From contig JAWZYV010002577.1 in the NCBI GenBank assembly GCA_038373885.1, positions 372,001-436,000 on the forward strand: a stretch of DNA of 64,000 nt, given 5' to 3'. The DNA comes from Cheiracanthium punctorium. Taxonomy: Eukaryota; Arthropoda; Arachnida; Araneae; Cheiracanthiidae. The notes under the pieces were generated by a model that had not been told where the DNA came from, made no database searches, and saw nothing but the letters and a program-made list of their open reading frames with translations. The position numbers were made by a program, and so were the translations under genes. The first letter of the stretch is position 1. Each line of letters opens with the position of its first letter. Below are positions 37,830 to 48,689 of this stretch, piece after piece.

Positions 37830-38110
37830 TAAACTGATACTTCACCGACTCTCAGTCGCGTTTTGTGCACACAGATAAAGTTTAATGTCAGTCGGAAAAA
37901 TTTATTCAGAGACATATCCTTTCATTGGAATTAACTTATCGACATTTAGTGAGTAGAATCTCCAGACATTATTTCGTCTGCGACAGATATCGCAGTGCGT
38001 CAGATATCGTCATCTGCGACAGACAGATATCTGACGCACTGCGTACTGTAAATCAGCGAAACGTCAATAGATTCAAACACTTGATATTAAGAAAATCTCC
38101 ATTATTGCTG
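37830..38110 (+). repeat. ~270-bp dispersed repeat (family S), copy 1
   Basis: Shares TCAGTCGCGTT, CAGAGACATATCCTTTCA, TTATCGACATT-AGTGAGT and GACAGACAGATATCTGA landmarks with copies near 40290, 41790 and 48690, all in the same orientation. An extra inverted duplication gives perfect 18-bp arms at 37991-38008 and 38026-38043 (CGCAGTGCGTCAGATATC and its complement). No terminal repeats or coding capacity seen; superfamily unknown. Confidence 0.55.
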
Positions 38111-39423
38111 TCATTATGTTCATTTGAATCCAGTCTGGCGGACCCTGAAAAGTTCCAAGGGCTATAACCTTTTTAGTCTTGTGGACCTGCTTTACTGACC
38201 TCATAAAATATAAACGGTCTAATTTTATGAAATTTCAACTTTAGAAAGATGGATGATTTTACTTTGAAAAGAAACCAATAAAGGAGGCCAAGGAGGGTTG
38301 AAACAATTTTGACACTTTGCTTCTTGTGTAAAATTCTACAACCACAAAGAAAATGTAAGTGTAAATTCTGAAGCGATAACTCGACTTGAATGTAACAAAT
38401 TATTTTGCTTCGACTCCACTCATACCGAGATGAGTTGAAACAGAGGTCGAGGTGAAATGAAGTTTATCTTTGGGTTGAATTCAGATATTTTAATAGAAAT
38501 TTTGACCTTTAAACTTTTAGGAACTGGAAGAAAAATCTACCATTAATTAGAGTAACAAACCGAAAAACAAAAATCACGCTTTTACAATAAGACTTGGAGA
38601 CACAACAATTATTTAATTGCAGTAGTTTATCTATAATCACTATTATTCTTCTTCATAAGGATATATAAAGTTTTTAAGGATAAACTCACAAATGCTTATT
38701 ATAAGGAAGCACGGAAGGATTGTAGATCATCCAAAACACATTGGAAATCATGCAAAACACATTGATTTTAAAATCAGTTTCACCAATAGAAGTTCATGCA
38801 CAGATTGAGTATGTGGCTTCTACTGGTGCTGATGAAAATCGAAATTTTTTCGATCGAAACACGTGTAAACTTTTGGTAAGTACCTTTTATGTGTGTCATC
38901 ATACAAAACTGAATTATTTCATCATTTCTGTCATTCTCGGTTTCGGGGTATTTTTTAAGAGAATTAAATAAACAAGTACGTATTGTGCACCCGCTCGAAA
39001 AAGTACTCGAGTAATAGTTAGCTTTTGGAAAAACACAGCACCAAAAAGAAATATCAGAAGTTATTTATAAGAACCATTTCAAAATATGAAACTAACAAAG
39101 GATATCTGTCTCATACTCAAATACTTTTTTGAGAGAGTCTATGCACACTAGAAATTCAAGAACGTAATTCTACGTTTCGTTCTAGGAAATCGCAATGAAT
39201 AAAATTCAAATTAACGTGACCTATCCATTTAGTGCTAAGGATGTTTCAAGCGTCAAAATAAAGTTGGCGCAGTAAAAATATATTCATTTAAACTTTAGTT
39301 CGGATATTTAGCAAATGTGCCATTTTATAATAAAGTTTATCCATGTTATGAGCCTAAAAAAGGAAAAATATTTTAAAAAATATTTTTTTTCCATGTTATC
39401 AAAAAAGTTTTTAACTATATTCT
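38111..39423. other. AT-rich spacer, nothing recognised
   Basis: No repeat boundary or coding motif recognised. CTTTTATGTGTGTC-type text near 38882 weakly resembles the insertion inside the Tc1-like gene at 31.2 kb, reversed, and GATCGAAAC lies close by. Confidence 0.35.
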
Positions 39424-40157
39424 ATAGGATGTCCCAAAAAGGTGCTAATGGGCTTTAATTATTCATCTATTGGAGATATGTGCGCAATATAAACTGAAAA
39501 AAGTTTTCAAAATAAGGTCGGAAATAAAGGCTCCGTTAACAAAAAAAAATTCTCTCGTTCATTTACAAAAAGCTACACTTTTTAAAATTTGTGCACGATC
39601 CTGCACAAAAAATTTCCAATTAGTAAAATGTGTCCCCTTATACTAATGAGGGGATGTTTTAAATTTGAGAGTTATATCCAAAAAACTGTCCGAGGTATGA
39701 TCAAGATAAACATATGCTGACTTAAACTACTTTTCAATGGTTTTCGAAGGGAAAAAATAGAACGAAGGAAACATTGGATGATCGTATTTCAGTGGTAGTA
39801 TACAGTTACGACGGAAAATATTTTTTTCCACGCTAGCAATAAACGTTTACGTTTAAATTCAGATATAGCTCATCTTTATTTAAAAATATCGCTGAGACAT
39901 TTAATAACATAATTCTCAAATTTAGTACATCGCCTCATTAGTGTAAGGGGCGAATATTACTAGCTGAGAATGTTTTTGTACGGGGGTCGTATAAAAGCTT
40001 AAAAAGTGCAATTTTTTGTTAATGAATGAGAGGAATTTATTCTTAACGGATTTTTATTTCCGACCTTACTTTGAGCATTTTTTCACTTTACATTACCCAC
40101 TTATCTCTAATAAATGACGAATTAAATCCCGTTACCACCTTTCTTAGGACATCCTAT
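39424..40157. mobile_element. Long-TIR foldback MITE, GTGTCC family, copy 3
   Basis: The left end AGGATGTCCCAAAAAGGTG and right end CACCTTTCTTAGGACATCCT are inverted, with further inverted blocks (TTAGTAAAATGTGTCCC / GGGGCGAATATTAC region; ATAAGTGGG). The centre holds CAATAAACGTTTACGTTTAA, a single inverted version of part of the 134-bp unit amplified at 16930-17610. About 0.73 kb; non-coding. Confidence 0.7.
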
Positions 40158-40289
40158 GTAATATACTGCACGCAGGTAGGCAATGTTTCAAACATTAAAA
40201 AAATCCCCTTCGAAAGGTAAGCAGCAAACTAAAAAAAGAATTCTTATAGTAGGTATAAAATGTGCATTATCAATTTACACTGCAATATA

Positions 40290-40590
40290 AACAGGATCCA
40301 AAGAAGAACTGAACCTCGACATTAAATGTAGTCACGTTTAACACACAAAGTGATAAAGGGCTTTCTGTCGTTGGAAAAGGGTTTCCAGCGATATATCCTT
40401 TCAGAGAAATCGACTTATCGACATTCCGAAAGTGCCATTCTCCAGAATGTATTCCGTGAGTGCGACGCACAGACGGATATCTGACGCAACATGTTTGTGT
40501 GTGAATTAAGCGAGAACGTCAATAACTATAAAGATATATACTTTTGAAAATTGCATTTACTGCAGAGTGAATTGTGTGACTTTTGAAGCT
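40290..40590 (+). repeat. ~270-bp dispersed repeat (family S), copy 2
   Basis: Contains AGTCACGTTTAACACACAAA, GGGTTTCCAGCGATATATCC, ACTTATCGACATTCCG and ATTCCGTGAGTGCGAC, matching the other S copies in order. Diverged by scattered substitutions. Non-coding. Confidence 0.5.
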
Positions 40591-41109
40591 GTCATGAGAA
40601 AGGAATGAAAAAAGGAAGACTTGAAAGAAACTGGAGAGCTTTTCTTATTTTCTTAACAGTAGCTGTAGTTGCTAAGATATGACAAAAAGAAATGTAGTCT
40701 TCATAAAAAAAATTTCAGGTACTTGTAGAATCTGTTTTTATTACGAAACTATTTAACAAAATATAAAACTATTTGTTCAAAAGCGTTTTGCATTGTTTTA
40801 TGGAGCAACAGAACTAACAATCAAATAAAATAATAATAATTATTATTTCATAAATTTTCGTATTTTAGAAGATGGAAAATTTAAAAGATTTTTTTTTATC
40901 AGATTATGTGCTTTAGAAAAAAGACATTTTTTTTCAAATATGTAAAATTCATGCTAGACTAAAGAGAATTTTTTTTATTATATACAATACTGGAATTGCA
41001 CCTAATCCTGAAATAAAAGCAAGAGATTCAGGTCTATAGAAAAAGCTTCAACTGAGCCCCCCCTCCCCCCCTAAAAAAAGTAATTATTTGGAAATTTTTC
41101 AATTATTTG

Positions 41110-41340
41110 ATGACAATCAATACATCAATGCCTACGGATATCTTCAATACATTTAAATTCTATGTTCATTCATTAGTTTGGACCACTCAGAAAATCTCCT
41201 CCGCCAAGCCTGGCGAATTTTGGCTAAAAATCGTTACTCTTAGAGCTAAAAAGTAGTTTTGAAAGCTGGACCGAACTTGGCAATTTCTCTTTTATTTGGC
41301 GAGAAGTCGTCGGTTATTATTGAAGTATAGTACCACAATT
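41110..41340 (-). repeat. Fragment of the hairpin-ended tandem-repeat family
   Basis: TATCTTCAATACATTTAAAT, TTTGGACCACTCAGAAAATC and GCCAAGCCTGGCGAATTTTG parallel the reverse-oriented copy at 51710-51830. Ends not identified. Confidence 0.4.
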
Positions 41341-41789
41341 TCTAATTAAATAAGTTTGAATAAATGAAAAAAAAGTGTGTAATTTAACCCTTAATAAAAT
41401 TAATTCTCAATTAATTAGATGTCAATAAAATAATATCTCAATTAATGATAGAGATTACATTTTTCATTAAGAAATGAAATAAAAAATCCCGATTATAAAA
41501 TTTTTTGAGGAAAATTGGGTTTTCTTCAAATGCACAAATTGGAATATCCGTCCAAAACGATAACACAGGTAAGTTTTGTGTCCTTGAATTGCTGATGGCA
41601 GGTCTGAAAGGGTTAACAGACGTACCATAAATTCATCTGGTATCTACATTTAATTCACACATCGACTCTCTTAGGAATAATGTAAAAGACACATGTATTA
41701 TAACAACATAATTCCCCCTACGTTAAATCCATCAATACACGGTGTCAGTTCACATAGCAATAAAAAAAGCTTAGGCCCTAAAAAAGTTG

Positions 41790-42070
41790 AGAACCGACGA
41801 GAATTACTTCACGGACTTCCAGTCACGTTCAATAAACAGAGATAAGATTTTCTGTCGCCGAGAAAAGGTTTCCAGAGGCAGATCCTCGTAGCAAAGTTGA
41901 CTTATCGACATTCGGTGAGTGGCATTCCCAGAATATATTCCGGGAGTTCGACAGGCAGACAGAAATCTGATGCACTTTGTGTGTAAGGACTAGAAATGTC
42001 AGAAGATTTCAGTAGGTGTGATATTAGCGAAATCATATTATCTCTGGGCATTGTGTGACGCTAGAAGTGG
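41790..42070 (+). repeat. ~270-bp dispersed repeat (family S), copy 3
   Basis: CACGGACTTCCAGTCACGTT, GGTTTCCAGAGGCAGATCCT, TTGACTTATCGACATTCGG and TGAGTGGCATTCCCAGAATA give a colinear match to copies 1, 2 and 4. Non-coding. Confidence 0.55.
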
Positions 42071-43382
42071 TTCAAACAAAGAAGATTTTTGAAGTAAATT
42101 GAAGAATATTTATTTTAAAACTGAATTCGTAACGGAAAGAAATCTAATTTTTGAATTAATTTTTCAATGTTATATTTTTGGGGCTATTTATTGAAACAGA
42201 AAACTAGAAATTGAAATGCACGTAACGTTTTATGTAGCAGCTGGTGAATGAAACATAATATAAATCATTTAAACATGGTAAAAATTATTTCGTTCATGTC
42301 TCAAAAATATAAAATTGAATTAATATTTGATTATTCTCATGATTTATAATGCAAAACGTATAATAATTTTAAGAGCCTTGCAAATTTTTTCTGTTTACGA
42401 GCAAATGCTTTTATTCAATAGTGTGTACTAGAAATATTCAATGTTATGATGAAAAAAAAAATGTACAGGAAGAACTTCGAAAAAATTCTAAATTAATATA
42501 TCTTTCGTATCATTGTAATAAATAAAAAAAATTTGCTCTTTTACGAATAAAAAACTGTTATTATGAAGGCTATACTTTTAGTTTAAATGAAAATGCAAAT
42601 AAATATAAACGTCTATTTATCATTATACACCACATAATTATTTTATTCTCTTTAATGTATATTTTAGATTAAAAAATTTCATGCAAACTGCATTTAATTG
42701 ACATGATAAATTTTCTCTGGAAGATTGCTTTTGATTACATACACATACATCACAAACTTATTTTTAACCTTAAAAGTTAAAAATATTATTTAGAGAGCAT
42801 TTCCAATTAACCATAGTCGATTTCATAAAAATATGATACTTTTTATGCTGTTAAGTACGGTATGTTAAGTTCGATCACTAAAATGTCGTCTTACATACAT
42901 ATTGTGAGGTGCCAAGTTTATATTATTAGCACAACATTCAAGAAACTAACGGGTTATTAAATGTCATAAGTCATTTCATTGACATACATAATTTAGTGAA
43001 TGCCAGAGGATGAGGTGAAAACGAGTGTTTGGAAATCGCAAGTTTCAACATTCGTCTTTTTTTCTTTTCTACGAGAAATCCAATTTTTTGATCTCTGTAA
43101 AATTGTCATTTTCATGTATAAAGATATAAAATCTGAACTGTAAAGTAAACTGTTATTCACTTGATTTACTAACAATCAGAGCATTATACATTCATACATA
43201 TTACTTACTTAATCAGACTGAAGCAAAAATGTTAATTGCATACTGGTGCTTAACCGTTTGCCTAGTTATCCCGAGTTAGGTGGGTCTGACAATTTGTCGA
43301 AAATAATTGTCACGAGCTAATTCGCGGTTTATAGTTTTGGATTGCCCGCATTGACAGAAGGTCTTTTTTTTTATTTCCATAA
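42071..43382. other. AT-rich spacer upstream of the R1-type element
   Basis: No gene or repeat boundary recognised. Composition switches abruptly from AT-rich to roughly balanced at about 43390, marking the edge of the retrotransposon. Confidence 0.45.
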
Positions 43383-43400
43383 ATTCAGAATCTGTACAGG

Positions 43401-45133
43401 ATGGTGAGTAGTTTCCTTACAATGAGGGAGGTAGTCTATCGTTCAGGAGGATCGGAGGTTGTCTATAGCTACAACAGAGGATGTCCGCAGGGATCCAACT
43501 CTGACCCCCTGCTGTGGAACATCGTAGCTAACTCGGCTCTTAAGCTCAAGCTTCCTGTTGGAGTCTATCTGCAGGCATATGCGGACGACTTCGTTGTGGT
43601 AATTGATGCTCCCAATGCGCATCAGTGCAGCCGCAAGGCGACTGAAGCCCTCACTATCCTTCAGAAATGGAGCGAACTCCACAAACTGGAGTTCAGCCCA
43701 GCCAAAACGGTCGGGCTTCACGTACGACCCCTGCGTCGAATGGGGCGAGTGCGGCCTCCCCGTACTGCCCCGGTAATCCGTTTCGGGGGTAGCATAGTAA
43801 AGTTTCAGTCGGAGCTGAAGGTGCTGGGAGTGGTGCTCAATCAAAAGATGAATTCCATGGCACACGTCGCACATCTCAAGCAACTGCTGGCGAGATACGT
43901 AGTGAGACTCCACAGCCTAACAAGGCCCGGCAACGGACTTAGCGGGACTGTGTTGAAGAACCTCTATAAACGTGGAATGGAGCGCGTAGCTCTTTATGCC
44001 TGCGGAGCCTGGTGGGATGGAGGAACAGAGCGAATGCGGACGCGCCTAATACAGGTGCAAAGGATTATACTGCTGGCGATAACAAAGTGTTACCGCACAA
44101 CAAGCAGTGCCGCGCTCTGTGTCCTTGCTGGCCTCCTACCGCTAGACCTACAGGTGGAGAAAGAAGCGCTCATCTCGAGACTCCGAAAGCAGGGTCAATC
44201 GATCCAGTTCGGAGATACGAGAATAGAACCCTCCGAAGTAGAGGGCGAACTTCCGCGATGGGGTACACACCCGAGTAGGAGTCCGTTTATCAGCTGGGAC
44301 ACCCTGGGCCCACGGAGGAAGGGACTAGAGCTCTTCACGGATGGGTCCAGGCTCAATGGCAAAGTGGGATCAGGATACGTCCTGTATAACGGTCAGAAGG
44401 GAATCTCGGACGGCCGCTACAGGTTGTCGGACAATGGAAGTGTATTCCAGGCCGAACTCGTCGCGATCCTGAAAGGTCTGCAGGACCCACTCTGTCGAAG
44501 CACAGAAACCTTGGATGTCTATACAGACAGCCAGTCCTCACTCCAAGCTCTCTCAAGGCTGAATTGCAGAAATGCAATGGTTGCAGCTATCCACTCCGAA
44601 ATCGGAGATAGGCGGATCCGCTTCCACTGGGTGAAGGCACATGTCGGAACCTGGGGAAACGAGGAAGCCGATGCTCTGGCGAAGAGTGGAACACAGAAAC
44701 CATCGGTAGACGAAAGAGTAAAGAGTTCGATAAGGAGCGTGAAGTACTCCATGAGGACTGAAGCCAGGAAACTGTGGCAGAAAAGGTGGGAAGAAGCAGA
44801 AGTCGGACGTTTCACGCGTTCGATCTTTCCAACGGTGAGCGAAAAGAGAACTTGGAAAAGTAGGAAGGTGAACTGGGTCGTGACGGACCATGGTCCCTTC
44901 CCGGCCTATTTTCGACGGTTCTCCGTAAAGGAGACAAGAATTGCAACTTCTGCCCTCTGACAAGTCCCGCCGACAGTCTGCACATCGTAGCCCACTGCCC
45001 TGGGTTACAGGAACTGAGAAATCGGTTCTGCCCGAAATTGGATGCTTCGGCATTCAATAACTACGTGCGGAGCGAAAAAAGGCGCGAGGCCCTGTCCCGC
45101 TTCCTCGACGCGCTAGGAGACTCACTAAGTTAA
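43401..45133 (+). pseudogene. R1-type reverse transcriptase / RNase H, truncated, one frameshift
   Basis: The pol protein copies element RNA into DNA at the target site. Codons 1-519 are open from 43401. YSYNRGCPQGSN (residues 23-34) is RT block 4, and YADD at 60-63 is the catalytic centre. A thumb/linker region follows, then RNase H with acidic residues D314 (LFTDGS), E352 (VFQAEL), D376 (VYTDSQ) and D424 (GNEEADAL), all intact. Near 44925-44932 the frame shifts by one; the other frame continues NCNFCP ... HIVAHCP and ends FLDALGDSLS-stop at 45133, giving the C-terminal CCHC zinc motif. S34-D35 replaces the usual SNSG. The ATG at 43401 is internal, not a native start. Long and clean, so recently active. 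Confidence 0.9.
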
Positions 45134-45194
45134 CGGGCAACTTAGAGAAAAGAGCGAGCGCTCCCGAAACCAGAAACAGCTGGTGGGGGATAGA

Positions 45195-45500
45195 TACTTG
45201 GTGGTGCATGTATCGAACAAAGTCAAATACTGGTGGTGCATGTATTTTCCTTTTCGAATTTGCTAGGGAATACTGGTGGTGCATGTATCTCCCAAGATGC
45301 CCGGCCAGCCGGCCGGCATCTATTACTGGTGGCGCATAAATTGAAATACTGGTGGTGCATGTATTTCAGGGAAGGACCCACGTGTCCCCCAATGGTGGTG
45401 CATAAAGTTCGAAATACTGGTGGTGCATGTATTTCAGGGAAGGACCCACGGGTCCCCCAATGGTGGTGCATAAAGTTCGAAATACTGGTGGTGCATGTAT
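45195..45500 (+). repeat. Motif-and-hairpin repeats in the R1-type element's 3' region
   Basis: TACTGGTGGTGCATGTAT or a close variant starts at 45195, 45228, 45271, 45324, 45347, 45415 and 45483. The last three are spaced exactly 68 bp, forming a tandem repeat. Several spacers hold short self-complementary sequences: GATGCCCGGCC / GGCCGGCATC (about 45297-45320) and GGACCCACGGGTCCC (about 45441-45456, less perfect in the unit before). Antisense open frames with repeated HAPPVF are artefacts of this array. Confidence 0.85.
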
Positions 45501-46010
45501 TTCAGGAAAACCGCGGTTCTCGCGGTATTCCACCCCGCAAAAGGGTTCTTGCAAGCCATGCACAAGCATGGAGCAAAGAACTAACAGGTGAACCACGTTG
45601 AACGGAGGGCGAGCCCCTTCGACCGTGGTTGTGACCTCCTTCCTGTCAATGGACAGAGGAAACCTATGTTGTCTATGCTGCACGAGTTTCGTGCTCTCTG
45701 GTGTCCTGAGATCTCCCAACGGTGCGACGGTTGTTGTAGTGATGACGGGTGGACAGTGGGCCGGGCTCGTCCTGCCCCGCTGGTCTGGGTTCCAGCACTG
45801 CCTCCCCTAATGTGGGGAGACAGGCAATGGTTACCGTTTACCACCCGCTAGGCAAGCCCCGCGCAACCTGATGAGGGCCTCTTTGAGACTCCTCGAGAAG
45901 GTTTTGCTGTCAATGCGGCGGCCCATTGGTACTCCTCCAGGGGGGCTACCAATCGTGTAATGCTCAACATAGAGCGGGTGCACGTATTGAAATAGTCTCC
46001 TTACTATGTA
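45500..46010 (+). other. GC-rich distal 3' region of the R1-type element
   Basis: It starts with the inverted ACCGCGGTTCTCGCGGT, then about 480 bp of balanced composition with no sustained coding frame, ending in CGGGTGCACGTATTGAAATAG before AT-rich DNA. It is most simply the element's 3' untranslated region. Several short overlapping open frames here lack any domain. Confidence 0.6.
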
Positions 46011-46910
46011 CTGATATGAAAATATGATTTTAATACTACGTATTTTTCTAATCACCTATTAATCCAAGTGTGAGGTTATTTTCCAAGTGTGAGGTATGGT
46101 CGTAGTCAAGCACGTTAGCTTATTAATACAATCTGATTTGTAATATGACGGGAAGTACCGAATTAGAGCTTGGTGATAGTTTAGGACATCGCCTAAAAAT
46201 ATTTTAGTCCTCAATTTCTCAATATTCATATTTTAAATTTTTTTTCACATTTTCTTTATACAGATAATAAATAGTCGATTTATGATTAATAAACTTCAAA
46301 ATTATTTTGAAATTACCCCCTACCCCCTTATTTTCCTTAACCAAAATACACTATAGAGAATCAACTTGAATTAATGATTTGCCACTTAATAAACCTCAGT
46401 AAAATATGAAAAATACAAAACGCTGATTAAAAGTGCATAAAACAAGGGAATAATTCTTGCTTTGTAACTGAAAAAAATCTGGAGTGACTCCACTCGACTT
46501 TCCGAACACTTGCGATTAAGATCATTACCAAGCATTTAAATAAATTTTAATCGATGTATAATTCAAACATATATACAAAATTGAAGCTCAATCGAATGCG
46601 CCGTTTAAACGCTAGCGCACTTTCAAGAATTTACCCCCATAGGCCCTAATGTAAAAGAAATCTTTGTCGTAGCCCTGTAGAAAATTTATAAGCCCAACAC
46701 ATCAAAATCAATACCGGTCTTACGATGGTAGTTTATAACATATATACGCAATTTGAGCTCAATCGAATGTACCGTTTAAACGCTAGCGCACTTTCAAGAA
46801 TTTCCTCCCATAGGCCATAATATAAAAGAAATCTTTTGTCGTAGCCATGTAGAAAAACTATTAAGTCCTATATACACCAAAATCAATACCGGTCTTGCGA
46901 CGAAGGTTTA

Positions 46911-48029
46911 TCCCAGACAGCACATAAGCTTAAATCAAACTTGATATTTCTTTGAATTTGACGTATTAATACAAGCTTGACAGTTCAATTCATTTTAAGC
47001 TTGCAGCAAGCTTGGAGAAGTCATTTGAACTGTCAAGCTTGAATACAACTTGATTACTGCTTGATTTGGAGAGCCACATCCACATAACAAATTTAAGGCA
47101 GAGCGTGCGATGATGGCGCCATCTGTCGCTGTAGGTGAGAAGGAGAATGTGCGTATGGGTGATAGAATGAGGCGCAATCCGGCTCGGCCAAAAGGTACCC
47201 GATCAACCGGCTTTCAATTGCCAGGTGTTGTGTGTGCGGAGGTGATCGTGCCGCCACAAAATAATGTATCATCAGTCATAAATGTACTTCATCAAAAAAA
47301 AAAAGAAAAAAGATTCTTTATTTCCAAATATGGAAATTCTTCAAAATAAAATGCAATTATACTACGAAATTGATTTCAAAATCAGTCGTTTGTCTCGATT
47401 TTGGACAGTATTGCCCAACATGAGTGTCGCGATATTGAAAGTTTTAAAACGTGTGCTGCTTTTAAGTTTATATTGCTTATTTCCCTATTAGTAGAGTCTA
47501 TAAATAACACATAACATTATTTTAATTTTGATTCATCTCATGGAAAAATAAAAGAAACAAATCGGCATCGGGCACTGATCGATCTCACCAGAAAATGGCG
47601 TGACAACCATGACAGTCACTTGAAACTTTAGTCGTGCCAGCGTGAGGCAGGTTGGCGGAACGGTTAGCACGCTGGCCTCCCAACCTTTAGGTCCCGAGTT
47701 CTATCGCGGACGCTTGATGGAAACAGATTAAATTAACTTGAAATTTTAGCATAGAGGGGAAAGTGCGTGGAAAAATAAAATATGTGGGGCGCGTTCGCCG
47801 ACGGGCGCCCCGTGTATTTAAGAAATATTTTTTTAGAAACATTTTTTAAGCTTGAAATTAAGCTTGTTATGTCAAGCTTAATGCAAGCTGGGCAAGTGTA
47901 AACTTGAACACTTGATTCAAGCTTGCATTAAGCTTGCACGCTTGAAAATTTCAAGCTTAATTCAAGTTTATTGACTTGATAAATCAAGCTTGCTGCAAGT
48001 TTGATGCAAGTTTGCTGTGCTGTCTGGGA
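46911..48029 (-). mobile_element. Complete TIR element (TCCCAGACAGCAC family) with tRNA-like module
   Basis: 1119 bp with inverted ends TCCCAGACAGCACA / TGTGCTGTCTGGGA, flanked by TA on both sides (46909-46910 and 48030-48031). Both ends are rich in AAGCTTG-based short repeats. The interior matches 29553-30245 in reverse. It adds a GC-rich block (about 47110-47260) absent from the truncated relative. It encodes no transposase; TA target duplication suggests Tc1/mariner mobilisation. The open frame at 47110-47349 has no recognisable domain. Confidence 0.8.
47645..47720 (+). other. tRNA-like module (Gly-CCC-like) inside TIR element
   Basis: GAGGCAGGTTGGCGGAACGG then TTAGCACGCTGG gives a box-A match (TGGCGGAACGG). 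CCTCCCAACC follows in the anticodon-arm position, with CCC as the possible anticodon, and GAGTTCTATCGC resembles box B. The anticodon stem is poor and the termini do not pair cleanly, so it is probably not a functional tRNA. It lies on the opposite strand to the module at 29853 in window coordinates, but at the same place in the element. Confidence 0.5.
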
Positions 48030-48393
48030 TATATACCCAATTTGAGCACAATCGAATTCCCCGTTTAGGAGCTATCGTGTTCACTCACATACACACAAAC
48101 GCACATACGCACAAACATACATACATACATCTCATAAAAATAGCATAAAGGAATTCAGAAGACCTCAAAACGTGTAAATACACCAAAATCTCGAAGTCAA
48201 ATTTTTTCATGATTACCATACTTTCCTCACATGGTACATGTTTGGAAAGTAAATAGAGTTACTTTAAAGGTTAAGTAAAGATATTTAAAAAACATGAAAT
48301 ATTTCTGTCACACGGAAAAAATATTTTACTGAATTCAAGAAAATTTTGTTGAGTCAACAGAAAATTAGTGGCGCTATTTCAACCGAATTACTT

Positions 48394-48471
48394 CCCTACT
48401 AGCAATTTTGCTCGGTCTACCACCGGCCACGTAGCCAGCCGATGATGGCCCGAGCAAAATTGCTAGTAGGG
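48394..48471. mobile_element. 78-bp inverted-repeat element
   Basis: CCCTACTAGCAATTTTGCTC and its complement GAGCAAAATTGCTAGTAGGG bound a 78-bp unit with a short GC-rich loop. Probably a very small MITE. Flanks show no clear duplication. Neighbouring repeats of GTTGA(A)TCAACA type surround it. Confidence 0.55.
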
Positions 48472-48689
48472 TTTGCTGGTTTTAATAAAACTTTTATTAA
48501 CTCAGAAAATATTTCGTTGAATTGAAAAAAATGTTGTTGATCAAACAAAAATATTTCTTCGAAATAGAACCAACCAAAATTTTGTTGAATCAACAAAACA
48601 TTATCTTCAGTGCAGATACCAGGATTCCCCCTCCCCCCCCTACAGTTATCGGAATACAGTACCAATTTCTCCAGGGAAAAATATCCAAG

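Larger units (their letters stand above)
43383..46010 (+). mobile_element. 5'-truncated R1-clade non-LTR retrotransposon
   Basis: The element comprises the distal half of the pol ORF (43401-45133, with one frameshift) followed by a GC-rich 3' region to about 46010. An in-frame TAA near 43380 and the sharp change in base composition place the 5' truncation at about 43383, as expected from incomplete target-primed reverse transcription. GAG, endonuclease and the N-terminal half of RT are missing. No rDNA flanks it, so the copy is not in the R1 28S target. No poly-A tail or clear target duplication was found. Confidence 0.85.
46550..48250 (+). repeat. ~172-bp tandem array with terminal hairpin, split by an insertion
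   Basis: Units carry AATTTGAGCTCAATCGAATG and CGTTTAAACGCTAGCGCACT. The GCTCAATCG landmark is at 46585, 46757 and 48046. Subtracting the 1119-bp element at 46911-48029 makes the second spacing about 170 bp, like the first (172). It is followed by an ACATACATAC microsatellite and a hairpin-like end (ACTTTCC...GGAAAGT, about 48220-48250). It has the same plan as 27640-29437. Confidence 0.65.

Noticed and set aside
44553..45053. Minus-strand open frame of 166 codons overlapping the R1-type pol
   Set aside because: It is the complement of a strongly coding plus-strand frame with clear RT and RNase H motifs; no domain is visible on the minus strand.
45223..45719. Overlapping open frames with repeated IHAPPVF-like words
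   Set aside because: They are translations of the TACTGGTGGTGCATGTAT repeats in a non-coding 3' region; the same repeats are open in several frames because of composition.
47645..47720. Functional tRNA-Gly gene
   Set aside because: Anticodon stem is not complementary and the ends do not pair; it is more likely a tRNA-derived module.
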